A stretch of 7,055 bases of DNA from an uncultured bacterium. Lineage in GTDB: Bacteria > Verrucomicrobiota > Kiritimatiellia > RFP12 > UBA1067. A program made the translations under genes and the position numbers. Below the pieces are notes generated by a model. The model was not told the origin of the DNA, did no database searches, and saw nothing but the letters and a program-made list of their open reading frames with translations. Location of the stretch: NCBI GenBank assembly GCA_902779075.1, contig CACZAK010000221.1, forward strand, positions 1 through 7,055, given 5' to 3'. This document shows, piece by piece, positions 1 to 6,542 of this stretch (position 1 is the stretch's first letter; every line of letters starts with the position of its first letter).

Positions 1-474
1 CCGTGGTGCGAGTTCAAGAACCCGAAGACCGGCCGCACGATTACGGTGAAGGACTGCATCTGCGACGCGTTCCTCCAGCAGATCCTCACGCGCCCCGCCG
101 AGTACGACGTGATCGCCACGCTCAACCTCAACGGCGACTACGTCTCGGACGCGCTTGCCGCGACGGTCGGCGGCATCGGCATTGCGCCCGGCGCGAACAT
201 CAACTACCAGACGGGCGTCGCCGTCTTCGAGGCCACGCACGGGACCGCGCCGAAGTACGCGAACCTCGACAAGGTGAACCCCGGCTCGCTCATCCTCTCC
301 GGCGAGATGATGCTCCGCTACATGGGCTGGACCGAGGCCGCCGACAAGATCATCGCCGCGATGGACAAAGTAATCGCCGCGAAGACCGTCACCTACGACT
401 TCGCCCGTCAGATGGACGGCGCGACGGAAATTTCCTGTTCCGCATTCGGCAACGCTCTCGCCGCCGCAATGTGA
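1..474 (+). CDS. icd: Isocitrate dehydrogenase (NADP), C-terminal part, 5' truncated
   Basis: This is the last 157 codons of a protein whose start lies upstream of the window; the frame is open from base 1 and ends at TGA 472-474. It oxidatively decarboxylates isocitrate to 2-oxoglutarate in the cytosolic TCA cycle. The fragment matches E. coli-type Icd almost motif by motif. [13 protein letters not shown] (fragment residues 42-54) carries the two metal-binding aspartates (D46 and D50, equivalent to E. coli D307 and D311). [11 protein letters not shown] and [11 protein letters not shown] follow, and the end [13 protein letters not shown] is also typical. NADP rather than NAD specificity is indicated by K86-Y87 and by Y132/R136, equivalent to E. 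coli K344/Y345 and Y391/R395. The full family length is about 416 residues, so some 60% of the gene is missing upstream. Codons end overwhelmingly in C or G, as expected for a highly expressed housekeeping gene. The next gene begins 25 bp later under its own promoter-like element. Confidence 0.96.
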   Translation, partial: PWCEFKNPKTGRTITVKDCICDAFLQQILTRPAEYDVIATLNLNGDYVSDALAATVGGIGIAPGANINYQTGVAVFEATHGTAPKYANLDKVNPGSLILSGEMMLRYMGWTEAADKIIAAMDKVIAAKTVTYDFARQMDGATEISCSAFGNALAAAM

Positions 475-483
475 GTAGATTTT

Positions 484-492
484 TGGTATAAT
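484..492 (+). promoter_or_regulatory. Extended -10 promoter (TGG-TATAAT) abutting a start codon
   Basis: The gap after icd contains a perfect sigma70-type -10 hexamer TATAAT at 487-492, preceded by TGG, so it is an extended -10 element. No -35-like hexamer is visible 17 bp upstream (464-469 reads CCGCAA), which extended -10 promoters tolerate. The predicted start of transcription, about 7 nt past the hexamer, is at 499-500, on the A of the ATG at 500. No Shine-Dalgarno sequence precedes either in-frame ATG (491 or 500). The sequence therefore points to a leaderless mRNA, which is inference until transcript ends are mapped. Confidence 0.6.
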
Positions 493-499
493 GTGCGCC

Positions 500-2083
500 A
501 TGCAGACGGTTAACAAAGATTCAAACGACTTTGGCGAGATCCGCCGCAGGGGCTACGTGTATGTCGATAAGACGGCATGGTTCCACCGTCTCGCCACGGC
601 AGAGGGCGAGAAGATGTTCTTTCTTGCGCGTCCGCGCAGGTTTGGCAAGTCGCTGATGATATCTACCCTTGAGGCGATGTTCCAAGGAAAGCGCGAACTC
701 TTCGAGGGGCTTGCCATCATGGACACCGACTGGGACTGGAAGAAGAAGTACCCCGTCATCCACCTCAACATGGGGATGTGCGCGGCGGAGGACTATGACT
801 CATTCGCGCAGGGGCTCCCTGTATGTATGAAGTCCGCACTTGCGGGTGCGGGCGCCAAGTATGATGACAAGTTGCCCCCATACATCAACTTTGGTCTTGC
901 AATTGACAAGCTCGCTGCAAAGGGTACTCCGCCCGTCATCTTGATTGACGAGTACGACGACCCCGTGGCGAAGGCTCTGAAGAACGTGGAGGTGGCGGAG
1001 CGCGTCCGTTCCTCACTTGCGCCCATCTACGGGCAGATGAAGGATCGCTCCGGGAAGATTCGTTTTTTGATGATCACGGGCGTCAGCAAGTTCACGAAGC
1101 TCTCGATCTTCTCCACGCTTTCATCGCTTGTCGATATTTCCTTTGAGGACGACTACGCCTCCATGCTCGGTTACACGGAGGACGAGCTTGACCGCTACTT
1201 CTCCGAGCACATGGAGGCGCACCGCAAGGTGATGAACCTTTCGGCGAAGGCATACCGCGCAGAGATCAAACGGCTCTACAACGGTTACCGTTTCTGGCTG
1301 GACGAGGGTGAAAACGTGTGTAATCCTGTCTCGATCAACCTCACGATGGCGAACAGGAAGAAACGCTTTGAACTCTACTGGGCGGAGACGGGGAAGGCGT
1401 CTTTCCTGATGAACTTCCTCAAGCGCGGCGACGTTCTGGCGGTCGACATCGACGATCCGGGCAGCGTGGTGAAGGCGGAGTTGGATGTCTCCGACCTCAG
1501 CTCCTTCCCCGTGAAGGGGATGCTCTACCAGACGGGCTACCTCACGATCGACAAGTACGAGAACGGCCTTTTCACCTTGCGCGTTCCAGACGAGGAGGTG
1601 CGTCAGGACCTTGCGGCGCTCATGTCGGGTCTCGTGGCGGACAAGGATGTGCGCTGGGCGGCGTCCATTGGCGTGATGCTCCGTCTTGCGCAGTGGGACA
1701 AGTTCTTCGACGGTCTTGCCGCGCTCTACGCGGGTGCGGTGTATGGCTCTACGGAAGGGAAGCCACACGAGCTTTCCTACGCGCGTTGCCTCAAGTTCCT
1801 CCTGCAGGGGCAGGGCTTCCGCGTGGAGCAGGAGGTGTCGCACGCGGGCGGACGCACGGACATCGTGGCGGACCATCCCTGCGGCACCTACATCTTCGAG
1901 CTGAAGGTGAACAAGCCGCCGAAGGTCGCTATGTCGCAGGTGCAGCGCAAGAAGTACGCCGCGCCCTACCGTGCCGCCGGCAAGCCCGTCTGGGCGGTGG
2001 GCCTTTCCTTCAACGGCAAGACGCGCCAGTTCAAGGCCGGTGTCGCGGAGAGTGTAAAATTGAAAGTGCAAAGTGTAAAGTGA
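500..2083 (+). CDS. AAA-ATPase-like protein with C-terminal PD-(D/E)XK nuclease-like domain
   Basis: Residue numbers count from the alternative ATG at 491 (530 aa). I prefer ATG 500 (527 aa) because ATG 491 lies inside the TATAAT box and would be upstream of the transcript start. The N-terminus (DFGEIRRRGYVYVDKT, 13-28) and the P-loop variant RPRRFGKS (47-54) are signatures of the AAA-ATPase-like family (PF09820). The first P-loop glycine is replaced by A46, as is usual in this family. A Walker B-like LIDEYDDP lies at 151-158, and TGVSKFTKLSIFS (196-208) is another family motif. The C-terminal domain (about 415-515) is PD-(D/E)XK-like (PF08011, PDDEXK_9): D457 in GGRTDIV, then E470-L-K472 in YIFELKV, then QVQRKKYA (483-490). 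The family is widespread, often multicopy, and has no settled function; mobile-element or defence roles are guesses. More A/T-ending codons than icd, and its own promoter, suggest an accessory insertion. The last nine codons lie in a short tandem repeat. Confidence 0.9.
   Translation: MQTVNKDSNDFGEIRRRGYVYVDKTAWFHRLATAEGEKMFFLARPRRFGKSLMISTLEAMFQGKRELFEGLAIMDTDWDWKKKYPVIHLNMGMCAAEDYDSFAQGLPVCMKSALAGAGAKYDDKLPPYINFGLAIDKLAAKGTPPVILIDEYDDPVAKALKNVEVAERVRSSLAPIYGQMKDRSGKIRFLMITGVSKFTKLSIFSTLSSLVDISFEDDYASMLGYTEDELDRYFSEHMEAHRKVMNLSAKAYRAEIKRLYNGYRFWLDEGENVCNPVSINLTMANRKKRFELYWAETGKASFLMNFLKRGDVLAVDIDDPGSVVKAELDVSDLSSFPVKGMLYQTGYLTIDKYENGLFTLRVPDEEVRQDLAALMSGLVADKDVRWAASIGVMLRLAQWDKFFDGLAALYAGAVYGSTEGKPHELSYARCLKFLLQGQGFRVEQEVSHAGGRTDIVADHPCGTYIFELKVNKPPKVAMSQVQRKKYAAPYRAAGKPVWAVGLSFNGKTRQFKAGVAESVKLKVQSVK
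2051..2083 (+). repeat. Heptanucleotide AAAGTGn tandem repeat at the 3' end of the ATPase gene
   Basis: AAAGTG occurs at 2063, 2070 and 2077 with an exact 7-bp period, and AGTGTAAA occurs at 2051 and 2072. The tract supplies the final residues (SVKLKVQSVK) and the stop codon of the ATPase gene. Its A/T-rich composition differs from the GC-rich codons just upstream. It may be slippage-generated sequence or the end of a dispersed repeat that now forms the tail of the protein. A related stretch, AAGTGTAAAAGTT, lies at about 6180. Confidence 0.55.
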
Positions 2084-2094
2084 ATCGAACGAAC

Positions 2095-2099
2095 AGGAG
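2095..2099 (+). promoter_or_regulatory. Shine-Dalgarno sequence of the HtrA-like protease gene
   Basis: AGGAG lies 9 nt upstream of the ATG at 2109 and supports that start, which also gives a complete lipoprotein signal peptide. The 25-bp gap to the preceding gene holds no convincing promoter, so read-through transcription from the ATPase gene is likely. A weak TAAAAT hexamer at 2055-2060, inside the upstream gene, is the only -10 candidate nearby. Confidence 0.65.
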
Positions 2100-2108
2100 C
2101 TAAAGGCG

Positions 2109-3491
2109 ATGAAAAGAACAACGACAAGTCGATGTGCGCTGGTTGCGTTGGGCGTGCTGGCCGTTGCGCTCGCGTGCACGGTCACTGGTTGCCGTACGGC
2201 GCAGCCGACCGACTTCCGCGACGTGGTGCTGCAGGCGAAGGAGAAGGTGTTCCCGTCGCTCGTGTATGTGCGCGTGGTGTGCAAGGACCTTGACGACGGA
2301 AAGGACGGCAAGCACACCGCGTCGGGTTCCGGCGTGGTGATCACGGAGGACGGCGAATTGCTCACGAACCACCACGTGATCGACAAGGCGGTGGAGATCC
2401 GCTGCCTCCTCTCCGACGGCACGTCGTACGACGCGAAGGTGTTGGGGTCAGACAAGGACATGGACGTGGCCCTCCTGAAGCTGCAGATGCCGGAAGGCGC
2501 GCCGCGTCTGCACGCCGCCGCGCTCTCGTCCGATCCCGTGAACGTGGGCGACGTGGTGCTCGCGATGGGCGCGCCGTGGGGACTCGCCCGTTCCGTCACG
2601 ATGGGCATCGTGTCCTGCACCGACCGCTACCTCGAGAAGTGCGGACAGTACACGCTGTGGTATCAGACCGACGCCGCCATCTCGCCCGGCAATTCCGGTG
2701 GGCCGCTTGTCGATACGACGGGCCGCGTGGTGGGCCTGAACGCGCGCGGCAACCTCTCGGGCGCGCAGGCGTTCACCATCCCCTCGCCCACGATCCTGGA
2801 GGTGCTGCCCTATCTCCGCGAGAAGGGCAACGCGAACTGGAGCTGGTTCGGCTTCCAGTTCCAGCCGCTCCACGACTTCAACCGCAACACCTACTTCCCG
2901 TTCACGAACGGCGTGATCGTGGCGGGCACGGAAATCGGTTCGCCGGCGCGGAAGGCCGGCTTCAAGGTGAATGACCGCATCGTGGCGGTGGACGGCGTTC
3001 CCGTCACGGCGCTCAACGCCGAGGACATGCCCGCGCTTGAGCGGCGTCTCGGCAGGTTCCCGGTGGGCAAGGCCGTGAAGTTCGACTACGCGCGGGGCGG
3101 CGAGAACCTCTCCGCGTCGGTGGCACCGCGCGAGAAGGGCAAGGTCGAAGGCACCGAAAAGGTGTATCCGCGCTGGGGCTTCACGGCGAAGGAAATCAAC
3201 CGCTTCAACGAACCGGACCTTGCGTTCTTCGCGCCGTCCGGCGGCGTGTACGTGGCCGCTACGGCTTGGGAGGGCAACGCCGCGAGCTCCGGTTTGAAGC
3301 GCAGGGACATCGTGAAGTCGATGGACGGGAAGAAGGTCGAAACGATCGAGGACCTCGACGCGCTCTACAAGAAGGCCCTCGACGGCCTGCCCGCTCAGGA
3401 CAAGATGTCCGTCACCGTGGACCGCAAGGGCCGCGAGCTGCACTTTATTCTCAAGTACCGTGAAGACACCGAAAAGGACGACCTGCAATGA
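2109..3491 (+). CDS. HtrA/DegP-type serine protease, lipoprotein, with two PDZ domains
   Basis: This 460-residue trypsin-like protease (MEROPS S1C, HtrA/DegP type) should act in envelope protein quality control outside the cytoplasmic membrane. The N-terminus has basic residues, a hydrophobic stretch (10-22) and a lipobox VTGC with the lipidated cysteine at C28, so it is probably membrane-anchored rather than a free periplasmic DegP. The protease domain (about 37-235) has the complete triad: H89 in LLTNHHV, D119 in DKDMDVALLK, and S196 in SPGNSGGPL. The loop between the first strand and the histidine region is short (about 10 residues), unlike the long LA loop of E. coli DegP. C170 and C178 could form a disulfide. 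PDZ1 spans about 266-340 (GSPARKAGFKVNDRIVAVDG) and PDZ2 about 376-450 (SSGLKRRDIVKSMDGKKV). The stop overlaps the start of the next gene as ATGA, implying translational coupling. The assignment to DegP, DegQ or DegS cannot be made from sequence alone, so no symbol is given. Confidence 0.94.
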   Translation: MKRTTTSRCALVALGVLAVALACTVTGCRTAQPTDFRDVVLQAKEKVFPSLVYVRVVCKDLDDGKDGKHTASGSGVVITEDGELLTNHHVIDKAVEIRCLLSDGTSYDAKVLGSDKDMDVALLKLQMPEGAPRLHAAALSSDPVNVGDVVLAMGAPWGLARSVTMGIVSCTDRYLEKCGQYTLWYQTDAAISPGNSGGPLVDTTGRVVGLNARGNLSGAQAFTIPSPTILEVLPYLREKGNANWSWFGFQFQPLHDFNRNTYFPFTNGVIVAGTEIGSPARKAGFKVNDRIVAVDGVPVTALNAEDMPALERRLGRFPVGKAVKFDYARGGENLSASVAPREKGKVEGTEKVYPRWGFTAKEINRFNEPDLAFFAPSGGVYVAATAWEGNAASSGLKRRDIVKSMDGKKVETIEDLDALYKKALDGLPAQDKMSVTVDRKGRELHFILKYREDTEKDDLQ

Positions 3492-5680
3492 AAAAGCCAG
3501 TAAAGACCGTACTGATTAGCCTGGTGGCGGCAGCCGCCATCACGTGCGCGGCGGACAGCCCGCGCGACATCGCCGCGACGCGCGCCCTGGTGAAGGAGCA
3601 TGCGCGGTCGGCCGTTGCCGTGGAGGTGCGCTTCAAGGCGCCCGAAGGCGATGAATCTACGGGATTCAACATCCCCTACATGTGTCCGAACTGCAACCGG
3701 ACGCATTACAACAGCCTGTCGGACTACGTGGACAACGACAAGCCGCTCGTCATGGCCGGGTATGTGGTGGGGCCGGACCGCGTGATGGTGCAGGATCTCA
3801 CCGTACGCTCGAACTTCGTGGATTCCGTCGTGATTGAGTTCGACGGATGTCGGTACAAGGCCGCGCCCGTGCGTCGGTATCCCGAACAGGCCGCTGTCGA
3901 ACTCAAGGCGGAACGTCCGATCGAAGGGGCGAAGCCGCTTGCGTTTACGGGAGGGAACGTCTCCGCCGAAGAGGCCAAGTTCTTCTTCCATGCGAAGGAG
4001 GACGGACTGTTCGTCTCGGGACTGCTGCCGGGTAGCGCGCTCAAATTCCGGCACTATGCCGGAATCGGCAAAGACCTCGCGCCGATGCCGGCGAACGTGA
4101 TCGTCCTCGACGCGAAGAATCGTCCCGTGTCGCTCTCCTTCTTCTCGCCTGTCGTTCTGGGCGAGGCAGGCTTCACCGCGCCCAAGACGTGGAAGGGCGA
4201 AGAGCCGTATGCCTTCGATGCGCGTCTCGATGCGATGCAGAAGAAAGTGAATGCGTCGCTCGTGCCCGTCTATGTCCACCGCGAGGAGGAGAAGCGCAGT
4301 TCCGGTCGTTCGCGCTTTTCGATCCGGATTCGCGGGGAGGACGACGGCAAGGGACTTGACATCGACGTGGTGGGCTATGCCCTGCCGAACGGCGAGCTGC
4401 TGGTGCCGTTGAACCTCGACGCCTCCATGACCGCCGAGATTGACAAACTCGAGGCAGTGATGCCGGACGGCAAGCGGATGCCGCTTGAATACGTCGGCGC
4501 GTTCGACAAGTACGCACTCGCGGTCGTCCGTTTCCCCGACGGCAAGCATCCGGCCGGCGTCGTGCCGATGAAGCTGTACAACGGCAAGGTGGAAGACCTC
4601 ATGCTCCGCAAGCTCTACACGCTGTCCGTACGGAGCATGGACGGCGTCCTTTCAGGCGAGCTTCTGCAGGAACGCGCCCTCAAGTTCGAGACGGTACGTG
4701 GCGGCGAGGCGGTGCCGGACGTACGACTCAACGCCCAGAACGGACGCCTCCCGTTCGCCGTCACCGAAGATGGGGAGTTCGTGATGGGAAAATGCAATCG
4801 ACGCACCGGGAAGGAATGGTCGCGCGATACGGTCGTCTCGTCCACGTCGCTCGCCACGCTGCTCGGGGACAGGAAGTTCAATCCCGAATACGCGATCCGC
4901 AAGGGCAAGGACCGCATTCGCGTCGCGTGGATCGGCGTGGAGACGCAGCCCATGACAGCGGACCTCGCGCGCGAGAAGAAGTCGGCCGGCTTCCTGAAGG
5001 CGTTCCGTACCGAAGGCGCGCTCGTGGGGCGCGTGTTCGCCGGATCGCCTGCCGAGAAGGCGGGGATTCGTCCGGGCGACGTGCTGCTCTACGCGCGGCG
5101 GGACGGCGAGAACGAGCGCATCGCGCTTGAGGCGTCGTCGCGGTTTGGCGGCAGTTTCGATCTCTCGGAACTCATTGAGCGCTTGGAGGGCAGTCGGCTG
5201 GAGATATTCGACGCGGACGACTTCGCGCCGTGGCCGGACGTCGAAAAGGGCGTGAATGAGGTGTTCACGCGCTTCGGCATCGGCACGACCGTGGAGGTTG
5301 GGTACGTCTCGGACGGACAGAAGAAGGAGGCCAAACTGACGCTCGCGCAGACGCCCGTCCACTTCAGGAGCGCGAAGCGGTTCAAGAGCAAGACGCTGGG
5401 AGCGGCGTTCGCCGACCTCACGTTCGAGGTGCGCGGGTTCTTCAAGCTTGAGGACGATGCGCCGGGCGTGGTGGTGAGCAAGGTCAAGCCTGGCGACCCG
5501 GCGGCCGTGGCGGGGCTGCGTCCGCTTGAAATTGTCACGCACGTGGACGACAAGCCCGTCGCCGACGTCAAATCGCTGCGCGAAGCCGTCAATGGCAAGA
5601 CAGAGTTCAACCTCTCCGTGCGCCGCCTTGCGGCCACACGCATTGTCCGCGTGAAGATGCAGTCCGAAAATCGTGATTGA
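3488..5680 (+). CDS. Exported protein with two degenerate trypsin-like domains and two PDZ domains
   Basis: This 730-residue protein starts at the ATGA overlap with the protease stop; AAGGA at 3474-3478 is a suitable ribosome-binding site. A Sec signal peptide is visible (KKPVK, then a hydrophobic stretch 7-19, cleavage likely near residue 21 or 22). Aligned by eye to the upstream protease, it shows two trypsin-like copies. Copy 1 (about 34-220) places T105, A135 and A202 at the His, Asp and Ser positions. Copy 2 (about 252-440) places N309, A343 and G419 there. Copy 2 keeps framework motifs of the protease: KKVNASLV, NGELL, YALAVVRF, and NGRLPF where the protease has NSGGPL. Neither copy should be catalytic. 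Copy 1 carries an insertion with CPNC (66-69) followed by H73. PDZ-A (about 478-622) has GSPAEKAGIRPGDVLL and a loop of roughly 50 residues. PDZ-B (about 640-725) has PAAVAGLRPLEIVTHVDDKP. Likely role: scaffold, substrate adaptor or regulator of the coupled protease. The PDZ assignments are firm; the pseudoprotease reading is inference. Confidence 0.85.
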   Translation: MKKPVKTVLISLVAAAAITCAADSPRDIAATRALVKEHARSAVAVEVRFKAPEGDESTGFNIPYMCPNCNRTHYNSLSDYVDNDKPLVMAGYVVGPDRVMVQDLTVRSNFVDSVVIEFDGCRYKAAPVRRYPEQAAVELKAERPIEGAKPLAFTGGNVSAEEAKFFFHAKEDGLFVSGLLPGSALKFRHYAGIGKDLAPMPANVIVLDAKNRPVSLSFFSPVVLGEAGFTAPKTWKGEEPYAFDARLDAMQKKVNASLVPVYVHREEEKRSSGRSRFSIRIRGEDDGKGLDIDVVGYALPNGELLVPLNLDASMTAEIDKLEAVMPDGKRMPLEYVGAFDKYALAVVRFPDGKHPAGVVPMKLYNGKVEDLMLRKLYTLSVRSMDGVLSGELLQERALKFETVRGGEAVPDVRLNAQNGRLPFAVTEDGEFVMGKCNRRTGKEWSRDTVVSSTSLATLLGDRKFNPEYAIRKGKDRIRVAWIGVETQPMTADLAREKKSAGFLKAFRTEGALVGRVFAGSPAEKAGIRPGDVLLYARRDGENERIALEASSRFGGSFDLSELIERLEGSRLEIFDADDFAPWPDVEKGVNEVFTRFGIGTTVEVGYVSDGQKKEAKLTLAQTPVHFRSAKRFKSKTLGAAFADLTFEVRGFFKLEDDAPGVVVSKVKPGDPAAVAGLRPLEIVTHVDDKPVADVKSLREAVNGKTEFNLSVRRLAATRIVRVKMQSENRD

Positions 5681-5699
5681 CGTCCCGCCGAGCCGGGTG

Positions 5700-5721
5700 G
5701 GGCGAGCCCTCCGGGCGAGCC
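5700..5721 (+). repeat. Direct repeat GGGCGAGCC x2 just after the operon
   Basis: GGGCGAGCC occurs at 5700-5708 and 5713-5721 with a 13-bp period. The segment between them also allows a small GCCC-TCC-GGGC hairpin (5706-5716). It starts 19 bp after the stop codon and has no U-tract, so it is not a classical terminator, though it could stabilise the mRNA 3' end. It resembles GC-rich spacer repeats of the REP type, but no second copy is visible in the window. Confidence 0.45.
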
Positions 5722-5793
5722 GCAATTCCCCCAAACCACGTTCCGCACCGTAAGCAAACGTCCATGTCGCGAGTGCGGGCGCGACGGGTTCCC

Positions 5794-5826
5794 TATATAT
5801 AAAGGACGCGCGCGCGCGCGAAGGAG
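5794..5826 (+). promoter_or_regulatory. TATATATAAA block, (CG)7 tract and AAGGAG without a start codon
   Basis: TATATATAAA (5794-5803) is followed by seven CG dinucleotides (5807-5820) and then AAGGAG (5821-5826). The AT block could be a -10 region, but no -35 hexamer is evident. AAGGAG is a strong Shine-Dalgarno match, yet no ATG, GTG or TTG follows at a usable distance; the next ATG, at 5879, stops after four codons. An alternating CG tract of 14 bp can adopt Z-DNA. Whether this is a relic promoter/leader or a working regulatory site cannot be told from sequence. Confidence 0.35.
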
Positions 5827-5934
5827 ATTACGCCCTCCCATCCTCCAAGACTCCGAAACTCCCAGCAGCGAAAGCAAGATGTTTTGCCTTTGAACTGCTT
5901 TGCTGCTTGTTATGGCCTATAGAGCCCCAATTTC

Positions 5935-5950
5935 TGACACCTAGGTGTCA
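5935..5950. repeat. Perfect 16-bp palindrome TGACACCTAGGTGTCA
   Basis: The two 8-bp halves, TGACACCT and AGGTGTCA, are exact reverse complements and the symmetry stops abruptly at both sides. Perfect two-fold symmetry with no spacer suits a dimeric DNA-binding protein. It could also mark abutted inverted ends of a lost mobile element. As RNA it would need a CUAG loop, leaving a 6-bp stem. Confidence 0.55.
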
Positions 5951-6066
5951 CGGATCACGGAAAGTGATTGGAAGCTCTTTCTTGGCGGATTTAGCGATGC
6001 CGTAAGTATCATGCTTCGGGCTGGCCTTATATTTCTGCGTCTTTTCGTGAGATTACGGCGCGGAAC

Positions 6067-6083
6067 CACGGCGAAAGGCCGTG
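6067..6083. repeat. Short hairpin CACGGC-GAAAG-GCCGTG
   Basis: A perfect 6-bp GC-rich stem (6067-6072 with 6078-6083) encloses a GAAAG loop. No T-run follows on either strand, so it does not look like an intrinsic terminator. It is isolated in the gene-free spacer and its role is unknown. Confidence 0.35.
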
Positions 6084-6288
6084 TGCGTTGTCAACTTGCG
6101 TGTCGAGGTGCGCGTGGGGCTTCGCCAGAGGATCGTGAGCGGCTCGCCAAGGACGGCTTGCACCACGGCAGATTCGCCGAAGTGTAAAAGTTATTTTTGG
6201 ACAACGCCTTATTGTCTCACGTCTGATAGTCTCCGCCTCTCTCGTCAAACTCTGCGCCCCCGCGCGTAAAACTTCAATTTTCCAAAAT

Positions 6289-6304
6289 CCCAACTCGCGT
6301 TGGG
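6289..6304 (-). terminator. Hairpin CCCAAC-TCGC-GTTGGG, possible weak minus-strand terminator
   Basis: A perfect 6-bp stem closes a 4-nt loop. Read on the minus strand it is followed directly by ATTTTGGAAAATT, a short U-rich stretch, so it could weakly terminate leftward transcription. On the plus strand it is followed by GC-rich sequence and would not terminate. No minus-strand gene is recognised upstream of it, so its use is uncertain. Confidence 0.25.
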
Positions 6305-6444
6305 CGGTGGAATATGGCATACTATTTCCGTCTTGCCCATACAAGGGTGAAATATTTGTTTTTTTGGTGGGAATGGGCTTCATGACGCGATTGCGCGGCT
6401 AAAAGCGGTACCAAGTACTCGCCACTGGGCCAAAGTTTTGGTAG

Positions 6445-6542
6445 GGCGCGATCACCGAGCGCGCCGCCGGAACAGAGGCCAGAACCTCGGGGCACTGGGA
6501 GATCGGGCGTCTCGCCCGTTCAAGAGCCAGAACCGAGGAGCC
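6445..6542. repeat. Composite spacer repeat: two hairpins, each followed by a related arm
   Basis: Hairpin 1 is GGCGCG (6445-6450) with CGCGCC (6460-6465) around a 9-nt loop. Hairpin 2 is CGGGCG (6504-6509) with CGCCCG (6513-6518) around TCT. Each is followed by a similar arm: arm A at 6471-6493 and arm B at about 6522-6542, both containing AGAG, then CCAGAACC at 6479-6486 and 6527-6534, 48 bp apart. On the minus strand the arms would translate as APRFWLL and APRFWPL, which shows the duplication clearly. The build resembles bacterial REP/BIME-type dispersed elements. Only one composite copy lies in this window, so dispersal is inferred. Confidence 0.5.

Noticed and set aside
3..491. 162-codon plus-strand frame overlapping icd
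   Set aside because: It is an Arg-rich out-of-frame reading of icd, which is confirmed by conserved active-site motifs in frame 1.
1121..2620. 499-codon open frame on the minus strand
   Set aside because: It lies antisense to the ATPase and protease genes, shows no domain, and arises from GC-rich codon structure on the plus strand.
2448..3488. 346-codon open frame on the minus strand
   Set aside because: It is fully antisense to the protease with its verified catalytic motifs; composition is Arg/His/Val-rich shadow sequence.
4652..5734. 360-codon open frame on the minus strand
   Set aside because: It is antisense to the PDZ region of the 730-residue protein and shows no recognisable motif.
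5681..5760. Intrinsic terminator after the operon
   Set aside because: Only a 4-bp hairpin is possible and no T-run follows it.
5945..6187. 80-codon plus-strand frame starting with GTG
   Set aside because: There is no ribosome-binding site, the GTG lies inside the 16-bp palindrome, and the product turns into Arg-rich low-quality sequence without a domain.
6027..6383. 118-codon minus-strand frame
   Set aside because: It crosses two hairpins and spacer-type sequence, has no Shine-Dalgarno sequence and resembles no family I recognise.
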